Source: Nymphaea colorata
Lineage: Eukaryota; Streptophyta; Magnoliopsida; Nymphaeales; Nymphaeaceae
Length of the DNA: 64,000 nt
Reading direction: 5' to 3'
NCBI RefSeq assembly: GCF_008831285.2
Contig: NC_045143.1
Location: 10,735,503-10,799,502 of the forward strand
Below are positions 37,801 to 51,436 of this stretch, piece by piece (position 1 is the stretch's first letter; each line of letters starts with the position of its first letter). The notes under the pieces were generated by a model, which was not told the origin of the DNA, searched no databases, and saw only the letters and a list, made by a program, of their open reading frames with translations. Position numbers and translations under genes: made by a program.

Positions 37801-38278
37801 TCGTTAGTTGTCAGTAATTGTTCTGTTTTAAATTAATTTTAAATTCACCTTCAAAAGTTCAGAAAGACAATAGAAACATGGGTATGGCATTGGATCCTGC
37901 TGATCCTGCTGCACTTTTTTTCCACTGTATTTCCTGATATATATTAACATTTCTCCTTGCTTCTGGCAGCACTCTATCTTACAGGGGTGTCAATTATTGC
38001 TGGGTTTTTTGGGCAGTACTTTGTGAGGAAGCTGGTGACCATTCTTGGGAGGGCCTCTATCATAATATTCATCTTATCATCTGTCATTTTCTTAAGCGCA
38101 CTCGTAATGGGTATGGCAGCAAACCATTTGTTATTCGTGCAACTAGTCAAATCACTGATTGTTAACACTAACACAATTAATCTGCTGAACTTCAGGCATC
38201 GTTGGCATCGACAAGAGCATTGTGATGATCCAGAATCACGAATACATGGGATTTTTGAGCATCTGTGGTAGCTCTTAG
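34833..38278 (+). CDS. Sulfite exporter TauE/SafE family protein, copy 1
   Basis: Twelve exons: 34833-35027, 35369-35528, 35952-36152, 36278-36339, 36425-36470, 36552-36607, 36825-36911, 37005-37055, 37149-37388, 37479-37572, 37970-38110 and 38196-38278. The joined frame is 471 aa without a stop, the usual plant length. An N-terminal hydrophobic helix ([19 protein letters not shown]) is followed by the first TauE half, with [20 protein letters not shown] at residues 80-99 and [15 protein letters not shown] hydrophilic loop covers about residues 187-240. The second half carries [14 protein letters not shown] at 339-352 and [15 protein letters not shown]. The C-terminus contains [13 protein letters not shown]. 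The family is named for bacterial export of sulfur-containing anions; the plant substrate is not established. Intron 7 uses a GC donor (AAG|gcaagc). Start is ATG 34833, matching copy 2; the frame continues upstream only from a TTG. Confidence 0.93.
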
Positions 38279-38329
38279 AAAGCGCAGCAGCAATCATCGC
38301 CTCGTTGTGTACCATACGGGTTTATCTTG

Positions 38330-39600
38330 TGGTTAATGCAGGATATGGTCAAGTAACTATTGACCTATCCTGGTAAATTCAAAATAAATCTCCTTAATTT
38401 ATTGTATGTAGGGATTGAAGATATCAGTACCTAGCTGATCTTCTTCCCCATCTAGGAAGCTCAATTTTATTATGTAGATTTAGTTAGTGCAGGAGCTGGT
38501 TAATGTCTAATTGACCTGCCTGCAAGTTCTTGAATAAGTCACTTGATACGTGATACAAATGTTCAGTCTTCTGGGGCTTGGTTGCATCAGTGTGTAGCTG
38601 ATCTCCTTCCCCGCCTCATATTGGAAGTAAGATCTGTTTCATTTTGCAGTATGTACATGAGTTACATTATGGTAGCTTTTCTGGTATCTGACACCAAAGA
38701 GCAACTTGCGCACGGTACAACATGGATTTTGGAATTTAGTCAATCAAGAGCTATAAATGCCAGATAAGATTAATATGGCTGCCATTCTTAATTCAATTCA
38801 TCTTCCTCTCTCTCTCTCTCTCTCTCATGTCCTGCAGTGGTCCGACCTTCTTCAGTACACGCTCCTTTCATGTGGACGTAGAAAACTTGGCTCTTTTCAA
38901 GAGGGGAGTAGCTGGATATTTCAATATCTCGAAGATTTCAAGTGAAGTAAAATTTAGTAAAATTGAATGGTGTGTGCAGTAGGCACATGTCCGCACATGC
39001 TGCATTTGTAGGGTAGCGATACGAGTCACATGACGGAAATAATTGAGTCATTATTGACTTTTACCAAAAAAAAAAAATTAAGCAAGACTTACTCCACATA
39101 TGGTCACTTTTGTGATGTTGGAATCTTATGTTTATGATTTTTTTTTCTTTTTTCGTTTTTAGGTGTACAAGTTTGTCTACGTATCCTTTGCTGTGACCAC
39201 TGACATTGATATTGACGTTCATCCAAGCAAAATGGGATAAATATCAGGAAAGAAAAAGTGCAAAAAAACCTGGTGATCTACGGCGCCTTTCATTTATGTG
39301 GAAACAAAAAAGATCAAATTTGGTAGCAGCCAATCCGTCAAGTTTTATTTCGATCAATTGAGAAGAGGAGAAATCAAAATTGCTAACTGCTACTCCATCC
39401 ATATCATTCTTCCTCGAGCCACTTTCTAGGCTCATGTGTATTATATATTTATTTTTCTCCGGCCACTTATCTCGTCTATATACTTCATATATACTTATAT
39501 TAATACATGCATGTGCATCATAAACATGCTATTTGCATATGCATGCGTATAAGGACTTGAGAGAACTAAAAGTTTTGCCAAGGTTCTGCCTATTAAGCTG
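38330..39600 (+). other. Downstream flank of TauE/SafE copy 1, duplicated at 59090-60460
   Basis: Blocks such as ttgtggttaatgcaggatat, tcttctggggcttggttgca, caatcaagwgctataaatgc, cacatgctgc and aaaacctggwgatctrc occur in the same order after both copies. This shows that the duplication extends at least 1.3 kb beyond the stop codon. It includes a (CT)n tract at about 38802-38826. No gene is seen inside. Confidence 0.75.
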
Positions 39601-39760
39601 GCATTCACGGATCAAAACTTACAGGTATTGCCCTTTGTGGAAGAATGAGGCCAAGTATGAATGAGGCCAAGTATGAGGCAGGCGGCAATGGGAGAGCTTA
39701 GCCTTCTCCTTTTTTTCTCCTTTCTTCCACTTTCCTCGTTGAAGCAGTAATAGGGCCGGT

Positions 39761-39796
<36 letters not shown>

Positions 39797-42700
39797 CTTT
39801 ATGAAAGAGAGACTTTTTGAGATTTTACATCTATCTATTGTTATGTGGGATGGTTTGCTGCTCGGTAAAGAGCTGCAAACTAAAATCTATACTTCATCAA
39901 ACAGGCGAGACTTAGAGGATCCTGTTTTGCTGTTTAACTTTCTCAATTCAACAAGAGATGTCCATCTGCCATGGTCCCTGCCCATGACGATAGATAACAT
40001 CCTAGAAATCATGAAAAAATAGTCGAAGGAGAATTGAGCACATATGGAAGCTTAAGGTTGGAAAGGAGAGAAATTGATAGGATCGGAGTTGCGGCGACAG
40101 AAATCTGCAAATGCTGGCCGATCCTTCACCCAGGTCTTGGAGGAGGTTGCCGAACTCAAGGGTTTAAAATATTAATTACAAAGATTGGTTCCCCGCCTGA
40201 CAATCACCCTGACTTACAAGTAGGTCAAGAGAATACAAGTAGGGCTATCCCAATCATGGTTTCTCTTATCACAATTTGACTAAGGTTGGTGAGAAGGCTT
40301 AATACAACTGTAGCGTATAAAAATTTCTCTCATCACTCACGCATTCAACACAATCCATTCCATCCTGCCATGCAATCCCTAAGCTGCCAAACCACACCTT
40401 TGCCCCTAGGTAGGCTCATAATCCGAGAGTCATGTCCTCAGCACATAGCCTTAGAGGAACCCCAGTCAGTTGCAATGTCCGAAGACAGTTGAAATAAAGT
40501 GCAACCCAACCCACGGATCTATAGGGTGATACCTCACCTCTCCTCCTGAGGCCTCGCTCAGGGACTCCTCTAGCTGCACCGAGGGTAAGGACCAGCAACT
40601 AGTAGTTGCCCCTCAGTATCTGGCTTCCTCCAACTCACGAGCAGCAAGCTTCACCTTGATTACAACAACGAATTCAAGAAAGATTACTGTTCTACCAAGG
40701 AGTAAGAACCACAGAAAGAGAGGATCTAATCACCCGATCACCGATTAACCCCAAGAGTATCTAAGTGTGTCGATTGGGGGATGCAATCACCGGATACCGC
40801 CGACAGATGTCTTTCTCTTTTGCTGGATTCAAATTGAAGCACAAATCCAACAAATAATAACTTCTTAAAACAAGACAAGATGTCAACTTCAAGCGAGAGA
40901 CAGACTTCAACGTGAGACCGTATGCACCCTGGTCTTTTGTAGAGAATGGGGGACGTAATCGCCGGTAATGCCGGCGAATGTTGGGGCCTTCCTCACGGTT
41001 ACGCTCCTTCTCCTCCAATCATGACCTTTACCAATCTCTCGAATCAGCCACGTCATTGCTCGGTTTATTGAATACAATGGTAGATGGTAGTCAAAGTCCA
41101 AACAACAAGAAGAACAAGAACAAGGTTGATGCACTTCACCAGATTCACAAGTTATCCCTAGGAAGTGATGTAGATAAGGGGAAGCAAGCTAGGGAAGCGC
41201 CCAAGTTTCGGTGCTCTACCTTGATCGAAACTTAATCATCCTTCCCAACTGAAACCCCACGTTGCCTAGAGCTCTACCACGTGTACGGCTATGATGCTCC
41301 CAGGACTGACGTGTCACAATCTCCCTTCTTGCTCAGTTATGGTCTGGTTCATTGCACTGAGACGCCCCTCACCACTTTCCTAAAGTATAGAAGGCTGTTT
41401 GGGAAAAAATATCTCCCTTGAGAACGTGTGAGCTGCCACTAGACATGTGGTACTCCCTCATTGAGCTGTCTAGAAACTTTCTTCGTGAAAGAAGTCCAGA
41501 CTCAATGAATGTGGAGGCATAGAGGCCACACTCCCTAAACTTTAGAAACGGTTAAGAGAAAGTGCACTCTTTCCCTTTTTGAACGAGGCGAGGTTGTGCG
41601 TGATCCTTGAATCCCTCCGAAACCATCCAAAAAGAGATAGCTCCTCCCTTTGGTCCACCACGAGCTGCCACCTATCCTCCCACCTTCCTTGGCGAGATCC
41701 CTCATCCCAAACCGTCAGCGATGCTTTTGAAAAGAGCTGGAATGGTGCCAACTTGCCAAAAACCCTAACGACTAGGATTTCTCTTGTTTGGAGTGGTGCT
41801 AGGGTTTCACGAACCACTTTGGACCAAAACACCATTAGATAATAATTATTAACTTAAGCAAATTAAATCACAGCAAGGGTACTTCAAGAATAGTTCACCC
41901 AAATTCACGAACTGATTGGAATTTGTCGGTGCTGGTCGGAGTTGTCACTGGAGATGAAGATCTAAGACATGGATTGCGGCATGAAGGCTGGCGCAAACAA
42001 GTAGCCTTCCGAAAATGGTTTGATGGTCAAACAACATCTGATCATTGTGAAATTTGCTTATGTGGAGGACGATGACAAAAAGATTCCAACGTATTGCGCG
42101 TCCTCAGATTCTTGGTGGATCGTCAGAAAGAGCCCGTTGATCAGGCGGTTCTATGGCGGCTGCGGCAAGGTAACGGCGACAGAACCAGTGCGCTTCCTTT
42201 GCAGATTTGAATATCTTACCGAACTCCGATCACCACCAAAATTTAGTATGTTTTAGAGGACGTCGAGATCTTTCCAATTGTACCTTATACACCCCTTAAC
42301 TCTCAACGGATCGCCAGAATCAACCTGTTAATCAAGTGGTTCTATCATAACTTCCTGCACTGTGACTCCTCCTTTTGATTAGATCTTCTTCTCCTTCTTC
42401 CTCGTGTCACTTTGATAAACAAGATGACTCAGATCCTCATAATACGGATGTGAAACCACCACATCTGGTCGGAGATATCCAGGGAGAAACCCAAATTTAG
42501 GCGGCTGGTTGGACCAGCCGGATACTTTGTTTCTCTCATTATTGAACCAGTCAACAAGATCTTCCTCCCACTCGATGTCGCTGCGACCATTCTCAATTAA
42601 ACGATGGATACCTCGAATGCAAAGATCGATCTCACGTTGATGTCTTGAACAGGGTTGAACCAAAACTTTTACCACTAAGTATCGAAAGAAGAAAATACTT

Positions 42701-44300
42701 AGCTCATGGTAGAACCTTCGCTAGATGTCGATGGCATATAGTTGGTGGGCAGAACCACGACTCGTCGTCTCCTCCACCTCCTCATAGCACAGCCGCCTCT
42801 AAACACCTTCGTTTTCAAGGTGAATGCATGCCTGTCTACCCAAATTCTTCTTGGTTCAGAATCGTTGCTGAACTCTGTCATTAATGGCTATTGGCGGCCA
42901 TTAACCTAGTAAAATCTTTCACTTCTCTCACGGTTATGTGAGTATTTCTGTATAGTGCTTCAACGAAGCGGACCAAGGACTCTCCTCGCTTGAACGAAAG
43001 AGAAAACTCGATCTGGTTATGCATAGAACGAAATAAACATCTCGGTTTCTAGCTTAAATATGAGAGCTAAAACCGGTACAGTCAAAGCCTCGAGATGAGA
43101 CGCAAAACAAACTGAAACAAGAACAAAAACGGGTACAAAGCCTTTAAAGCAAAGTCAAACAAAAGAAAAAAGTCAAAGTCTAGTTTGGGCCAAAGCCCCA
43201 CTCACCCAGGTTCAGCCTGAGCTCCTCAATCTGGTCCGTGAAGTGGGCCCATCTCACCTAAGTCGCCTCATGCTGCAAGTCGCTCCTTTCCATGCTGAGC
43301 CCACTGTCTTCATCATCTAGGCAAGGGTTGCCTAGGCCTTTCTCCCGCTCGTGCTCTTAACCTCCCTAAGGTTTACAACACATCTTTCACTTCTACTTGC
43401 CATGCTCCGCTTTTGAGTGATAACCTCCCTAAGCAAATCAAGACCTCCGCTGCCCGCTACCATAGTCGATCCACAATGAATAGTCTCACTAGGCTCTTTG
43501 GCACCTTCTACAGCCGTTGTCGTAGTCCCATCCTTAACCTCCCCACGAATTTCCTTGCATCTTGTAGGCGCACCCTCGCAAGAAAAGATAGTCTCACTTA
43601 GATTTAAGGTGCCTTCGGCAATGGTCCCAGCGTAGGATGACCGAGCTCTAAGTGGGCTCTATCAGAAATCAAGAAGGTGTATTCGCCTCTGATTGAGAAG
43701 CAGAGAGACGCATTGAGCTTTTTCTCCATTGTCCGCTCAATGGAGAGGAGGGAGAGGGATTCCATCATCTACTACACTCATTGATGTCATGGACTAAAGT
43801 ATCGGGTTGTCGAAAAAGTTCTTCTTCTCCCACTACTCTAAGGCAAGCTTGGTCTTCATCAACTTCAGTTTTGTACTGCACACTCTCGCCTCAAATGTTT
43901 TTGCAGTTGCCTTTAGTGAGTTATCTGAAAGAAGGGGAAGAAGAATTTTGTTACACCCATGTCCATTTTGAGGGATACTTAGGAAAGTTTTAAAAACTAA
44001 GTCGTTCTAAAAGAAATATTATTTTCAAAAAGCTTCTGTTTAGAAGTTCCACTGCAACCCTGTTGGGAATGAGGCGCTATCCTTTATTATTGACAAGAAA
44101 CAGATAAGTACACAAAATTTACAGGACAAAAACTCAATTCCAAATGTCCCAAAAGGTCTCCCTAACTCTAGTGCAGGTTTAAACAACAACTCAAAAACTT
44201 CAACAACAAGATTCAAGGAAGAAATAGAGGCAACCACAGCCGCTAGGAGCCACTAAAATCCTAATGGAATTATTCTAATGAGGAATAAGAGTAAGTATGT
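39600..44300. other. Unidentified GC-richer block, probably transposon-derived
   Basis: From about 40100 to 44000 base composition rises compared with the flanking AT-rich DNA. No recognised protein domain was found on either strand. Short minus-strand frames (for example 42379-42675 and 41542-41835) look protein-like but match nothing I know. Two internal diverged repeats are visible: gggggatgcaatcaccggat near 40774 against gggggacgtaatcgccggta near 40947, and a ggatcgycagaa...gttctat block near 42117 and 42308. A (GA)n tract lies at 39761-39793. It may be a non-autonomous LTR element. Confidence 0.4.
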
Positions 44301-46880
44301 TGTCAATCATCTTCCACCCTCCGGAATCCACCCCCAACTGGCAGCTCCACCATCCCCTACCAAATAGACTTGAGGATTTCGAACCCCACCTACTCTTTCC
44401 CATGAGGTAGAGAGAGAGAAAGAAAGATGGGTTTGGTGCTGAATTAAGTAATAAAAAATTTTCATTCCTTCTTAATTTTCTTTGATTTTTTTCTAGTTAA
44501 TCATCATATTAGGTTGCACGAGTCATAAGGTATGTTAGAAGATTTTCATTTTTTAAGCATAAATAAATATTTTAGGGTTTATGGTTATTGTTATCCTCTT
44601 TAATCATAAATAAGCATGTATGTCTAGGAAAATAGGGGTTTATTGATAAATTGATGTGGATTAACTAGAAAAGATTAGTTTCCTGATTAGTAATACTTAG
44701 GGTTTTGATTTCAACTTCATATTGGTATCATGACCCTATTATGTAAAAGAATGCTTTAAAGACTGAAATTGCCCATTTAGGGATCTAAATTTGGGTTGAA
44801 CTATTTGAATAAGAAAAAAAGAGCTAATTATGAATGAAAAATATAATTTTAATGTGTTAGAATGAAATGTTTTCTTATGTCTTGTGGAGAGACTATTAGT
44901 GTGTACATTACTCGTTTAGGAGTTTTCATTAGAATAAACTTTCTTCTTTTATGGTAGATGAGATCTAATAAAATAGTGCTTTACTCAAATCCAACTCAGC
45001 ATAAAAATGATGTGAATAAGGGCATTCTTTTAATCATAATTTAGACTCTTGAAAGCTTATGAAGTTGGAATATTTACAGTGGACTAGAAGCGTTAAAAAG
45101 AAACAGGGTTGTGGCATTGATTTGTAGGCTTGAGAGATGTCTGCATATAAATTTGTGTTAAACTTACACTCTTTACATGTATTAATGAATAAGCATGCAT
45201 AAACATAGCCAAGACCTGCCTAGACATCTTATTGAGTAGGAATGCTCTTTGTTTTGTAGTTACATTAATATTAAAATAATGAGTTCTATTGAATGATCTT
45301 AAATTTCTAATTGATTATTTGAGTTATAAATATTAAATGTTGATAGCAGAACTTATTCAATTAAAATATTTATTATATCAACATTCCCTTGCAAATAATT
45401 AGTAAGTTATTATGTAAGAAGAGTCTATTTCTAAGTAAATGGAACTCCTTATACTATTTGAGTTATAATTGTCTATTAATGAAGAGCGATTAACAATTGT
45501 AATAGGTTCTTGTCAATTGAGTTTAGTTGGATATTATGTGAAATGATTTAGTGTAACAAAATCTATTGCTTATTGTGAATATATAATTGATTTTCTATGA
45601 TTCTCAATTATTTATAGCATCTTTAATTGGTGGGGTTACCTTGTTATACATATGATGGGATAGGCCATAAAGATGATCATGAGTCAATGCAAAAGAAGTT
45701 ATTCTAATCACTTTTTCACATTTATGATTGAAGTAAGCTTAGAAAGTATGTTGTTGTGGTCTATCTTACAATTTCATCTACATATCCCAAATTATGTGTT
45801 TCAGTAGTAATTATCATGTTAGAATGTAAATGTATAACGATGGAAACATGATTTTTAAATAGCAAATTACTATTGAAAGTTGATTAAACTTCCTTTGGAG
45901 TAACTAGAGGTAAATGATTGAAAAACCAGTTAACACTCTTTGAAAGCCTAGAAGCTAAAGGTACATTGATGTTATGCCTCTTAATACTTCTTTAGAGTTT
46001 AGAAATTAGTGTGCATAAATATCAAGATATGTTAATATCTCTTGGAGTCCAGAAACTAGAGATGACTAAACACAAGTCCTCTTAACAAGTTTATCCAAAG
46101 GATGTATCTTTCAAAAATGACAACTCCACATGTAAAACAAATTGTTCTTGAGCTGATATAATAATCTAAATGAATCAATAATATAAAATAACAAAATTCT
46201 ATCAAGGAGAGAATATGAATTAGGTTGAAAGTAGAATACAAGCTTATGCATATTATGCTTGCCTTTTTTCTACATAGTGTGTTCCTGTCTTGTTTAGGTT
46301 ATGTTGTGAAATTGCTCACTATGTCATTTGGACTCATAGTTTATGTACTCTCCATTTCAATGGAACGTGATACAACTCCAAATAGGGAACTGGCACAGAT
46401 CCAAGATAAGACATCCATATTACTACTACTCTTATCAGTTGACATATTATCGATTTTGTCGTTCTTTTTTTTAGTTCATTTTGCATGACATACAACGGAA
46501 CACATACATTTCATCTATAAGTGAAAAGGATTGGTTGTAAATGTTATTTTTTATAGATGAATGTAAAATGAGTACTGTATCTTGAGCTTTCATTCTTATT
46601 ATCATTTAAATTGAAATTTTGCTGTACCTATCGTTAGATTTTGAACTATATACTGTAAATTACAATTTTTTTTCATTTTTTGGGACAATTGGTCACATTT
46701 GATGTGAGATAATGGTTTAGGATGTAAATGTTACACATGCATTTATGATTTGCAATGTATTTGTTATGAAACTCATTAAAGATGACCAATTTCATATCAT
46801 ATGTCACCTCGTCATAGGGATTGTATTCACCATCATGGAGGTGGGGCACCACATGCTTTTTTTTTAAGGAGATGCCTTGA
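44300..46880. other. AT-rich DNA, no gene recognised
   Basis: Strongly AT-rich and unlike the block to its left. Short frames such as 46225-46488 are hydrophobic but show no family motif. It may be the 5' portion of the gypsy element that begins to be recognisable near 46990, but no LTR pair could be found. Confidence 0.4.
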
Positions 46881-47284
46881 AACCCTTAGCAGGCACCCCT
46901 AGCAGATGTAGGGGCATGTCAGAAATGTCTTAAGTAGATTTGACAATTAAGCATACAAATATTTGTAGGAAACCACAAATCCAAACAAGGTCAAGAATTA
47001 GTTGAGTAAGATTAATAAAATCTATGAGTTATTGGGCAACACTGATGAAAAAACTGTGGTGTTTCAATGTTTTTGTTTCATGACCCAATTGATGTTTAGT
47101 GGAAGACTGCGGGAGATGCATAGATTATATCACTCTCACTTGGGATAACTTTTTGATGGAATTCATAGCAAATTACTATCCTTCTAGATATTTATAAAGT
47201 AAAATACATGAATTTTACCAGCTTCAATAGGGTATTGTGATAGTAGACAAGTATGAGCAGAAGGTTACAAGTTTACGAAGTTTT

Positions 47285-49530
47285 CTTACTGACATTAACT
47301 TGGTCGAGCGCCAAGGCCAGTTGTCATATGGAGCAATATGGGAAGAACCTACTACTACCAGCGCCAAGGCCAGTTGACATCGTGACCAAGGGCATTCAGA
47401 CAGGACCAGTTCTAAAGGCCGGCTACAGTTGGGCACGGCGAATACCACAAGAGAAAAAGAGCACGCAACATGGCCAAAGCCCTAGACAATCACACAATAC
47501 AGGCATCGGCAAGAGCACGGCAGCTACATCCAGATGCCTGGGAGATTGCAGAGCCAGCTGCCATGAAGACAGCCGAGTGGTGCCGACCCAGCACAAGGAT
47601 GAATGGAGCGAGGCTATCCTGACAAACCTCCAGCGCCATGCTATAGCAGCCGAGGCACATTCTTAGTAAGGCCAAAGGACGACGTCGGGCCAAGAGCAAC
47701 GCGTCATCAACAAGAACGAGCCTGGACATGACCCAAGCAAGTTATCACTCAGATCCTCAAGTCAGAGAACATTAGAGCATGCACAAACCAGATCTGATCC
47801 AAACGCTGCAATTAATGCTCCTTTTTGTATTGTCTCAATTCGAGACATTTTGACTTGTATTTACTTTAAGGTTTTTAACTGTTTTCTTTAATGACTCGAG
47901 ACATTTTGACTTGTATTTACTTTAAAGTTTTAAACTGTTTTCTTTAATGACTTGTCTCAGGATAGAGTTTAGTGAACCGAGATGCTTAGTCTATTTAAGT
48001 CTTTCTTTTACATTGATTAGGGTTATCTTATGTAATGTTTTTGGAACAAAATTGAAGTTGAAGCTTGAAGAGAGAGAGTCTCTTCTCCTCCTCTCGTGGG
48101 ATGATATCTTCCCCACTCGTCCTCAACCGGTAGTAGCCTGGAATCTCTTTCAACTCGTCCTCATCGGTTGTTGGCTGCATCTCTTACAGCTTGTCCTCAT
48201 CGGCCGTGGGCATGTTTCTTCCAACTCGTCTTTAGCCGGTAAGCTTGCCGGATCTCTTTTCCCCACCTGAGTGGTGGTGTATTTGGACCCTCTAGCCCGT
48301 GGTTCTGGCCGGAGTGACTACAGGTATGGCCATGACAAGGGAGATGCCGGAAGCTCCCCTTGAGGCGGACAACCTCTGCATTTTCCCCCAAAAGCATTGC
48401 AACTCCTGCATAGTGGGCTGTCTTCGAACACGGAAGGCAACTTGAGGCCGACGGAAGTCCGAAAAGGCTTGAGAGAAGACCGAACAGCTAAGTCCGAACG
48501 GCTTGTACTGTAGCATCGACAACCGGCTGCCTCGAAGTACAATCGTTATCATCCCTTTCCCCGGGAACCCCTCTTCTAGCAGAACCCTTGTGGCAAAGCC
48601 CATATCAGCCTAGTACTCCTCTCACTCTCGAACTGTCTTGAGGTGAAGCGAAAGAAGAGTTGTTAGAAAGCGGACTGCCATCTCGCCATTTCCCTCAGTG
48701 TCGACCTATTACTGCTAGCTAGGGGCGAAACATCCTCAACCAAAGGAGCCTACTGAGAGGCGACTCTTCACCTTTCGCTGACCCATGACCTATCGCAATA
48801 ACTACGATCATTAAGTCAATTAATTCTCGAGGTGAAGAGACCTCAACCGGAGCGTGCCTTGGAAGAGATAGCTCTAATCATTGTGGCATGGAGACATTCT
48901 TGAGCTGGCCTCCCATGTCTTAACTTCCCAACCACTCATCGCATTAATTCCACGCCAAGTCCCAGGGTGGCCTTAAATTACTGCAGGTCCACCTCTCAAC
49001 CCTCAACCCATTGTCATTAACTCTCCCTTGAACCCTGTTCCCTTCTCACGCCATTCCTAAATGCTCATTAATGAACCAACCTACCCCTTCGAGTCCCAAG
49101 AGCCTTAACTTCTCCATGACCTGCCACCTTAGCCTATTCAATCCCAATCAACCTTGAGTTCTTCACCTGCGATAACTCAACCTCTCCTCGTGATTACATC
49201 CTAATCAAACCTTATTATCAAATCATCCGACCCAATTCAGGTCTCATCATTGAGCATCCCTCGATAACCGGTAACCCCTTTGGCCTTAACTCCCCTTAAC
49301 CTGAGACCTTAACCCATCTACCTGGACCCTGGTCCGAGTTCTCCAACTGAGCTAGAATTTATTCCTTTCGCAGCTTTTTTCCTAGGCCTTTGGGTTGTTC
49401 CCCATCAACCAGGAGACGCTGCAGTTGGGCTAGTGGCCCTTCTCAGAGTCTTCCATTGGCCCCCTCGAGTGACCTGGGCATAGAGGAGTCACACTCGGTG
49501 GCAATTTTGCTAGGCCGAGATCTTGGCCCC
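47285..49530. mobile_element. Insertion inside the gypsy element, probably another LTR element
   Basis: The gypsy gag frame stops near 47270 and its zinc knuckle appears only near 49866. The DNA between is richer in GC and of a different character. It contains two copies of gcgccaaggccagttg (about 47310 and 47361) and a 56-bp tandem duplication at 47841-47952. A promoter/LTR-like stretch with gtctatttaagtctttcttt and a gagagagagtctcttctcct leader lies near 47985-48100. A 137-codon open frame at 47253-47666 crosses the left junction and is not a known protein. Exact ends and target duplication are not resolved. Confidence 0.45.
47841..47952. repeat. 56-bp tandem duplication
   Basis: cgagacattttgacttgtat followed by ttactttaargttttwaact occurs at 47841 and again at 47897, each copy ending in gttttctttaatgact. 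It may lie in the U3 of an LTR. Confidence 0.9.
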
Positions 49531-51330
49531 TAACAGATACCTAGAGTTTTTTTCAATTGATAAAGGCAATGCATCCAGCAGATAGCAGTATGTGAGATAT
49601 AGGAGTGTCTAAAGCTATAGAAACATGTTAGTAAGTGGAGTTGGTAGATTTCAACAGTCGCATGGACCATATCATCATTAACCATGAACAACATTTGGAG
49701 GCAGTGGCCCCATAGCAACCATACTAAGGAGAGTTCCCTCTAGCGCAGGCGTATGACATAGCTATGTGGCTTCTGGTGATGGATAGATTGTAGGGATGCC
49801 TAGATCCATAGAACCATAGGTACATGTAGACATAAATACTCATGAGAATGTTTGTAAAGATCTCAGGGGTATTTTGAGTACGGCTAGTTGAGGCACATTA
49901 AAAGGAACTATTCATCCATTCAAGAAAGTAGGATGGAGGCTTCACCTTCTAGTGTAGTTTTTTCATGTTCTAATAGACTTACTAGTTCGACATCAGCCAG
50001 CCATTGGAGGACAGACTAGCATCTCACAAACCATAAATCAAGGTAGAGGCTAAGCCTTTGCCATGTCAATCCAAGAGGTTGTACCTTTCTTAAATGTTAT
50101 CTCAAGTAATTTTTTCTTTATGTTATTAAGGTATATGTTTGCATGTATTTGTGTCAAAATATTCTTTTGTGTCCCTTAAAGCTACAACTTTTTTGACCCA
50201 GAAACTCAATACTTTACATCTATGTTTAGCAGTCACACCTCATTTAAAAAATATGGTGGTATTTGATGAGGTCTATCTTATGTGCATTATTTCTCATAGT
50301 ATGTTTCAGATTTGTACAGACTTGATATCCATGCACATCCAAAAAACTATTATATTGGACATGGGCAATTTAGCCACATCTTGCATTGGGATTGCTATAA
50401 GAAAGAAGCTACCTTTTGTATTTTAGATGACAAAGTAGTAGTATTACAACGTGAACGAAGAATTATATCCACCAACATAATTTCTTGTCGCTTGGTGTAG
50501 AACATGTTAAGCAAAGGGTATAAAGCTTTCCTAGCACCAATGATTGATTGTTCAGCTCTAACACAGGAGGTCACGTGGTTTGTGAGTTTTCTAATGTGTT
50601 CCCGAAACGATCAAGAAAATGAGTTTGCTAGTGAATTCATTTCAAGGACTCAACTGATTGCTATCACTCCTTACAAAATTGTCCTAGGTGAATCAAAAGA
50701 GTTGAAATTTTAGTTGCAGAATTTGGTGGATAAAAAAAATTATTTAGCTTAATATATTACCATGAGGTGCACCATTATTATTCATAAAAAAGAAAGATGA
50801 TAGTCTAAGATTATGTATCAGTTATAGAGAATTGAATAAAGTGACTATGTGCAACAACTATCATTTGCCCCCACATTAATAATTTGTTCAACCAACTTAA
50901 GGTGTATGTATATTTTCAAAATTTGCTTTGAGGTATGAGTTTCATCAGTTGAGAATTAAAGATTTTGATGTGCCTAAAACTATATCTGGTACTTGTTATA
51001 AACATCTTGCATTTCTGGTCAAGCAATTGGGCTAACAAGTCCTCCTACAACTTTCATGGACTTGATGAACTGGGTTTTCAAGTCCTTTTTAGATCAGTTT
51101 GTTATTGTTTATGTTGATGGCATTTTGATTTATTCATGAAGCAATGAAGAACATGAAAGACATCTTAGAAAAGCATTGTATGTATTCAGAAAGAATAAAT
51201 TGTATGCCAAGATTAGCAAATATGAGTTATGGCTTAAAAAAATAACCTTCTTGGCTCATGTGATTTTTGGCAAAGGTATTAGTGTAGACTCATCTAAGGT
51301 TGAGGCATAGGTGAATTGGGAACGACCTAG

Positions 51331-51436
51331 CGCCCCTACAATGATTTGTGGTTTTTTTAAATTGGTTGAGCATGATAGAAGATCGCCCCTACAATGATTT
51401 GTGGTTTTTTTAAATTGGTTGAGCATGATAGAAGAT
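51331..51436 (+). repeat. 53-bp tandem duplication in gypsy pol
   Basis: cgcccctacaatgatttgtg, continuing through ttttttaaattggttgagca to gaagat, occurs at 51331-51383 and 51384-51436. As 53 is not a multiple of three it shifts the RNase H connection frame. Confidence 0.9.

Noticed and set aside
42379-42675. 98-codon minus-strand frame in the GC-richer block
   Set aside because: It looks protein-like but has no known motif and no splice context. It is mentioned only within the unidentified block.
47253-47666. 137-codon plus-strand open frame
   Set aside because: It spans the left junction of an insertion into gypsy gag and has no recognisable domain.
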